From positions 1 through 37,205 of the forward strand of contig CABMIB010000073.1 of the NCBI GenBank assembly GCA_902386135.1: a stretch of 37,205 nucleotides of DNA, written 5' to 3'. The notes beneath the pieces were generated by a model, which saw only the letters and a list, made by a program, of their open reading frames with translations, was not told the origin of the DNA and did no database searches. The stretch is from an uncultured archaeon. GTDB taxonomy: Archaea; Halobacteriota; Methanosarcinia; Methanosarcinales; Methanoperedenaceae. A program made the translations under genes and the position numbers. This document shows, piece by piece, positions 33,539 through 37,205 of the stretch; the first letter of the stretch is position 1; every line of letters starts with the position of its first letter.

Positions 33539-34489
33539 TTATTTTTTCTTCAATTTCAGGCTTATTAATTCTATTAACATAATTAAAAATGCAACTATTG
33601 GTGCAATTATTCCTATATAGAAACCAATGTCTACAGATACATTCATCACTAAGCTCAATAATGGTATACTACTAATTCCTAAACTAAGCATATATAAAAT
33701 AAATAAAAAAAGTAGAATCTGAGATAGCATAAAAATAAATGTTAATCCGGTACGCGTTTTTACACGGCTTGGTGCTTTAAGTGTATAGTATACTATAACT
33801 AAAAAAAGAATAAAATTTAAAATTAAAACTATAGAAATAATGAAACTTTGACTTACAAGATAGATCAGACTTGCACTCTCCGTTTTCAGTCTACTTATGG
33901 ATGTGAAATTTGGTAAAAACCAAGAGATTACTGCAAATACCATCATCATCAAAAAGAGTTTTTGAATTTTGCTAAGCGATGTTTTATCTTCTCCAATGCT
34001 CGCTTTTTCAAGATTTATTATCTTTGGTGGTTGTACTACGCTCTCAACACCGGCTGCACTTTTAATCATGCTCTCAAGGTCTTTTGTAAGGATATTCCAT
34101 CTTTCTTTTATTTTGCCTGAAAAAAGTTGACCCCCGAAAACACTATAGTTAATGCTGATCTTATCGGTATTGTTTACCGTGACTATGGTTGGGTAACTAT
34201 TTTTAATAACACCAGTTTTGAATTTAATAAAATCTGGTGTATCTTCTAAAATCTTTACCGGCGTTGGTTTTTTAATAAAATCCCATATTATCCATACTAT
34301 TGGTATTATCAAGGCTATCAGAAAGCCAAATACAAATAAAGTAATCCAAAATAGAACTATCGCAGCAATTGATGATTCATTTGATCGAATTTTCATCGGT
34401 TCTATTTTACCTATCCACTCTTTAATGATATTATAACGTGCGTCTTTATCTAAACCGTGTGTTTCAATATCGAATGTTTTTTCCACCAT
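33539..34489 (-). CDS. Multi-TM membrane protein of unknown function
   Basis: This 316-aa protein has two N-terminal helices (about residues 42-70, IVLFWITLFVFGFLIALIIPIVWIIW), a soluble loop of about 100 residues (70-175) with a beta-rich pattern, and four or five more helices up to the end (FLMMMVFAVISWFL, IISIVLILNFILFLVIVYY, FIFMLSQILLFLFILYM, IGIIAPIVAFLIMLIELI). The extreme C-terminus is basic. AAGGAGT precedes the start and lies in the end of the upstream gene, 6 bases away. I do not recognise a family; as the middle gene of a surface operon it may hold or export the other two products. Confidence 0.75.
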   Translation of the reverse strand: MVEKTFDIETHGLDKDARYNIIKEWIGKIEPMKIRSNESSIAAIVLFWITLFVFGFLIALIIPIVWIIWDFIKKPTPVKILEDTPDFIKFKTGVIKNSYPTIVTVNNTDKISINYSVFGGQLFSGKIKERWNILTKDLESMIKSAAGVESVVQPPKIINLEKASIGEDKTSLSKIQKLFLMMMVFAVISWFLPNFTSISRLKTESASLIYLVSQSFIISIVLILNFILFLVIVYYTLKAPSRVKTRTGLTFIFMLSQILLFLFILYMLSLGISSIPLLSLVMNVSVDIGFYIGIIAPIVAFLIMLIELISLKLKKK

Positions 34490-34495
34490 TTTTAA

Positions 34496-36310
34496 CTACT
34501 CCTTGGGCTTATCCTCTTGAGAACTCCTTTCAGCAGATCGTTTCTTACGAATTAATAAAATTACAATAATCAATACCGCTACTACACCTCCAATAGTCCC
34601 ATATACCATTGTAGATGCACTTTGCCTTGCATTCCACTGGCTCTTTAGCTCAGAGTCTCTTTTGTTTGCAGTATCTGTGACGGCGGAAAGCTTGGCTCTT
34701 TGTTCTCCCATGTTACTTGAGAATGAATCTGCTTTTCCTTTTAGAGAATCAACCTGACTGTGCATACTTCCTATGGCATTTGCAACAGGACTTATGAGGC
34801 TTCCCACAACCGGAGTTTCTGCGGCATTTCTAACACCGCTTTCAGCATCCGAAAGAGTCGAACTAACAGAAGCAAGCTTCTCACTCATCTGGTTTGTCTT
34901 GGATTGTAAAGTTCCAAAGGCTGAAAGGCTTTGTGATATCTCACTTTGAAGCTGAGGATTGATATCGCCGCCGCTCTTTGCCTGCTCGATTCCGCTGATT
35001 GCATTGGGAAGGTGTTGTTGTGCAGATGCTGCTGCACTCTTCCACTGGTCCAGCTCACTGTTTAGGCTTTCAAGTTGACTGGCAAGAGTGCTTATGCCAG
35101 GGAAAGCTGATGAAACTGCATCCCAAGCGCACTTTTTTCCTACGAACGGCACGGAAATACATGCGTTTTTTAATGAGTTAATTGAACTGATTGTAGTGCC
35201 CGTTACGCTTATAACCGGAGATACTGCACTGTCTATATCTTTTGAGGTCTGAAGAATATCTTTCATGGTCTGTATATCAGATGGTTTTACCTGCCCTGAT
35301 GCTTCTTTCCATGCAATCGAGGTAAACACAGGCTCTGCTTCAGACTCGCTTGTGATTTTCTTTCCTTCTGAAGAGAATATCTCTATACCGCTTGCATAAG
35401 GAAGCAGATTGCTGTAACTTACAACATAGTATGCGCCATGGCTTAAGCTCGCAGAATCCTGCAAACTGATTTCACTGTCAAGAAGGACTTTATAGTTGTT
35501 TGCGTTTTCAAGGATTAAACTAGTTGAAACAGGCGAAGCATTGGAAGTTATAGTGGATGATAATGTAGTTGACGCAGATGTAAGTTGGGATGAGGAAGGA
35601 GTTGTATATGAATCATATTCGGCTTTTATTTCCTCTGCGCTTAAAGCGCGGTTATAGATACGGACTTCATCAATGAGACCGTTAAAGTAGTTTTTCGGCG
35701 CCGGGTTCTCAACACCTATATACAGGTTACCATTCGTTCCGGAACGTGAATATAATAATGTGCTACTTCCAGAAGAAGAGCCGTCTATATAAAAAGTCAA
35801 CGTAGTTCCACTAATTGTGTAAGCTACTTGATGCCAGCTACTAGGAGAAACAGTTCCTAAGGAGTCGTGTCCTTCTGATTGTGAACCTGAGTTTCTGTGG
35901 AAGAAATGAATCTTATTGCTACTTCTGATAACAAACTGGTACGCATATTTTGGCCTAGACTCCTTTGATATAATTCCTTCATCTCCTGAAGAAGTTTCAG
36001 CATGATTAATCCAAGCGATAACTGACATATCTCCGGTAATGTCAAGATTATCATCGTCTGCTCTATAGAGATAATCATCCACTCCATTAAAACTCAACGC
36101 TTTTCCAACTTTTCCATCTACAAAAGTAGCGCCATAAATCTCCATATCATGCCCGTTCCCGCTCGAATCCTTCGCATCGCTATCAAAATGATATTCTGCA
36201 ACAAGCCCATCTCTCGAAACTTCACCCATTGCTGTTCCTATAAGCACAAGCGCCACAACCATCCCCATCGAAAGGATGCGAGCAGCCAGAGAAAATTTTG
36301 CGTTATTCAT
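34496..36310 (-). CDS. Exported LamG-domain protein with coiled coil and C-terminal anchor
   Basis: 604 aa. A signal peptide (ILSMGMVVALVLIGTAMG) precedes a LamG/concanavalin-A-like domain (about residues 35-235: LVAEYHFDSDAKDSSGNGHD, GKALSFNGVDDYL, NYFNGLIDEVRIYNRALSAEEI). A Ser/Thr-rich linker follows, then a long Ser/Ala/Gln helical region likely to form coiled coils (about 390-565) and a C-terminal helix (YGTIGGVVAVLIIVILLI) with the basic tail RKKRSAE. The domain binds carbohydrates or proteins on the cell surface. First gene of a three-gene unit; GGTGGT precedes the ATG. Confidence 0.88.
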   Translation of the reverse strand: MNNAKFSLAARILSMGMVVALVLIGTAMGEVSRDGLVAEYHFDSDAKDSSGNGHDMEIYGATFVDGKVGKALSFNGVDDYLYRADDDNLDITGDMSVIAWINHAETSSGDEGIISKESRPKYAYQFVIRSSNKIHFFHRNSGSQSEGHDSLGTVSPSSWHQVAYTISGTTLTFYIDGSSSGSSTLLYSRSGTNGNLYIGVENPAPKNYFNGLIDEVRIYNRALSAEEIKAEYDSYTTPSSSQLTSASTTLSSTITSNASPVSTSLILENANNYKVLLDSEISLQDSASLSHGAYYVVSYSNLLPYASGIEIFSSEGKKITSESEAEPVFTSIAWKEASGQVKPSDIQTMKDILQTSKDIDSAVSPVISVTGTTISSINSLKNACISVPFVGKKCAWDAVSSAFPGISTLASQLESLNSELDQWKSAAASAQQHLPNAISGIEQAKSGGDINPQLQSEISQSLSAFGTLQSKTNQMSEKLASVSSTLSDAESGVRNAAETPVVGSLISPVANAIGSMHSQVDSLKGKADSFSSNMGEQRAKLSAVTDTANKRDSELKSQWNARQSASTMVYGTIGGVVAVLIIVILLIRKKRSAERSSQEDKPKE

Positions 36311-36618
36311 ATACCACCATTATTCGTGATGTTTTGGATTACCTTCTTATAGATAAAAGTTTCTAAAAGTAGTGACAGTTTCAATTCGTGTTGGTAATTA
36401 TGTCTATGTGCACTTCAAAAGGGAAAAAGACTAAAAACCCCATAATTTCTTTTGTGTTTTTCTCCATCTAATTCCTTTTTGTTAGTGGGAATAACGCAAC
36501 AATAAACTTATTTGCGTAAAAACCCTTAAATAGAAAAAAAGGGATTAAAGTAAATCGTAGTCGCATCATGATTCGGTAGTGGTGCAACTTTACTCGATTA
36601 AAAAAGGTGGTCTAAACT
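36311..36618. other. Divergent promoter region
   Basis: No gene seen. It separates the surface operon (minus) from the small plus-strand unit. AT-rich TATA-like boxes are visible near 36345-36350 for the minus strand and near 36520-36535 (CTTAAATAG) for the plus strand. GGTGGT ribosome sites precede both ATGs. Confidence 0.5.
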
Positions 36619-36813
36619 ATGGGCACTACAAAAGAAAAAACTTTAGCGTGGGTTTTGTTAATTTTTGGTTTGATTTTTGTATTTGGATTGCTTAGCTGGT
36701 CTGGAGGAGAATTAGGTATTACTGGATGGATATCAATGGCGGTTATTATATTAATGATGATTATTTATCCTTTGGGTCTCTTAAAAGGTGCTTACAATGG
36801 CAGTAAAAAATGA
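36619..36813 (+). CDS. Small two-TM membrane protein
   Basis: 64 aa with two membrane helices (WVLLIFGLIFVFGLL and ISMAVIILMMIIYPLGLL) joined by a Gly-rich turn, and a short basic end. GGTGGT lies 11 bases before the ATG. The next gene overlaps its end by 17 bases, so the two are coupled. Function is unknown. Confidence 0.7.
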   Translation: MGTTKEKTLAWVLLIFGLIFVFGLLSWSGGELGITGWISMAVIILMMIIYPLGLLKGAYNGSKK

Positions 36814-36954
36814 ACCGTTGTTTTTAGAAACTAGAATGTTTAAAGGTGAAGAGCCAGGTTTATCAGCCATTGGCACAGAACTAGGAGTGCTTGGATTTGA
36901 CGGTGATAAATTCTCTTTTTTGGGTGTTGTCAAAGGTACTGGCGTAAGTTCACC
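36797..36954 (+). pseudogene. Gene cut by IS630 insertion, N-terminal 52 codons left
   Basis: The frame starts at ATG 36797 inside the end of the small membrane-protein gene, and reads MAVKNEPLFLETRMFKGEEP, then LSAIGTELGVLGFDGDKF and GVVKGTGVSSP, before running into the IS630 end at 36955. The frame then stops 14 codons later in transposon sequence. It was probably a soluble partner of the membrane protein. The rest of the gene should lie beyond the element, outside the window. Confidence 0.7.
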
Positions 36955-37205
36955 TATAGTCAAGTTCTCAAATAATCATAAATTGGAACCATAGTGATAC
37001 CCTCCTCAAATGCCGTAATCAGTTGTTTCTTTAATCCACTCTTATTTTCCCAGTACCTTATTGCCAGCCATTTCTTAACCGCCCTCCATGACTGCTCTAT
37101 TGGATCAAGCTCAGGACTATAACTTGGAAAATAAACTACATGCAGATGCTCTTTATATTCCTCATAAAATTTTTGCATATCACCAGAGGTATGATAAGGA
37201 CCCTG
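36955..37205 (-). mobile_element. IS630-family insertion sequence, copy 2 (partial)
   Basis: It matches copy 1 (30120-30370) along all 251 visible bases with about 17 differences counted by eye (about 93 % identity), without gaps. Same orientation as copy 1. It has inserted at a TA in a small gene and continues past the window. Confidence 0.88.
36960..37205 (-). CDS. IS630 transposase, C-terminal part
   Basis: The last 81 residues are visible, with the catalytic Glu in SPELDPIEQSW and the same ending as copy 1 (VPIYDYLRT against VPIYYYLRT). The frame is open to the window edge. Whether this copy also has the A8 frameshift site cannot be seen. Confidence 0.88.
   Translation of the reverse strand, partial: QGPYHTSGDMQKFYEEYKEHLHVVYFPSYSPELDPIEQSWRAVKKWLAIRYWENKSGLKKQLITAFEEGITMVPIYDYLRT

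Overview
The window is archaeal chromosomal DNA. Evidence: two tRNA-Met genes without encoded CCA, one with a canonical bulge-helix-bulge intron and one with the A1-U72 archaeal initiator pattern; cofD (coenzyme F420 synthesis); a type II methionine aminopeptidase; TATA-like boxes close to starts; a PGF-CTERM (archaeosortase) tail; and an S-layer-type domain. An 11-haem exported cytochrome beside a tetrapyrrole operon and many IS fragments fits an anaerobic Methanosarcinales-type archaeon, possibly an ANME-2d/Methanoperedens-like one. The lineage is inference; only the archaeal call is firm.

Layout. 1-4.7 kb: end of an EamA transporter, a solitary tnpB, map, a radical SAM gene, a winged-helix/small-membrane-protein pair that appears to use CTG and ATT start codons, and a rhomboid protease with an AN1 zinc finger. 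4.7-6.5 kb: a two-gene ATPase plus TOPRIM-like nuclease module on the minus strand, probably anti-phage. 6.5-7.7 kb: a lipoprotein and thpR. 7.7-11.7 kb: an accessory interval bounded by elongator tRNA-Met (intron) and initiator tRNA-Met. Just inside both boundaries are copies of one short repeat, in opposite orientations and with a 22-bp period. Between them lie two 2-TM proteins, a MITE, a frameshifted IS6-like element and two transposase relics.

11.7-20.5 kb: a repeat-rich surface protein with a partner, a DrrAB-type ABC exporter followed by cofD, a dodecin/winged-helix pair, a probable toxin-antitoxin pair with a palindromic operator candidate, a PAS-PAS histidine kinase and a decayed gene. 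20.7-25.9 kb: two exported surface proteins (one with a CX3CH haem-like motif), a cupin, a conserved hypothetical protein and the 11-haem cytochrome. 26.0-29.8 kb: hemL-hemC-cobA-hemD, tightly packed and divergent from the cytochrome, making uroporphyrinogen III and precorrin-2 for haem, sirohaem, F430 or cobamide. 30.1-31.2 kb: an IS630 element whose transposase is split at an A8 run. 31.4-36.3 kb: a three-gene surface/membrane operon. 36.6-37.2 kb: a small two-gene unit cut by a second copy of the same IS630 element, which runs off the window.
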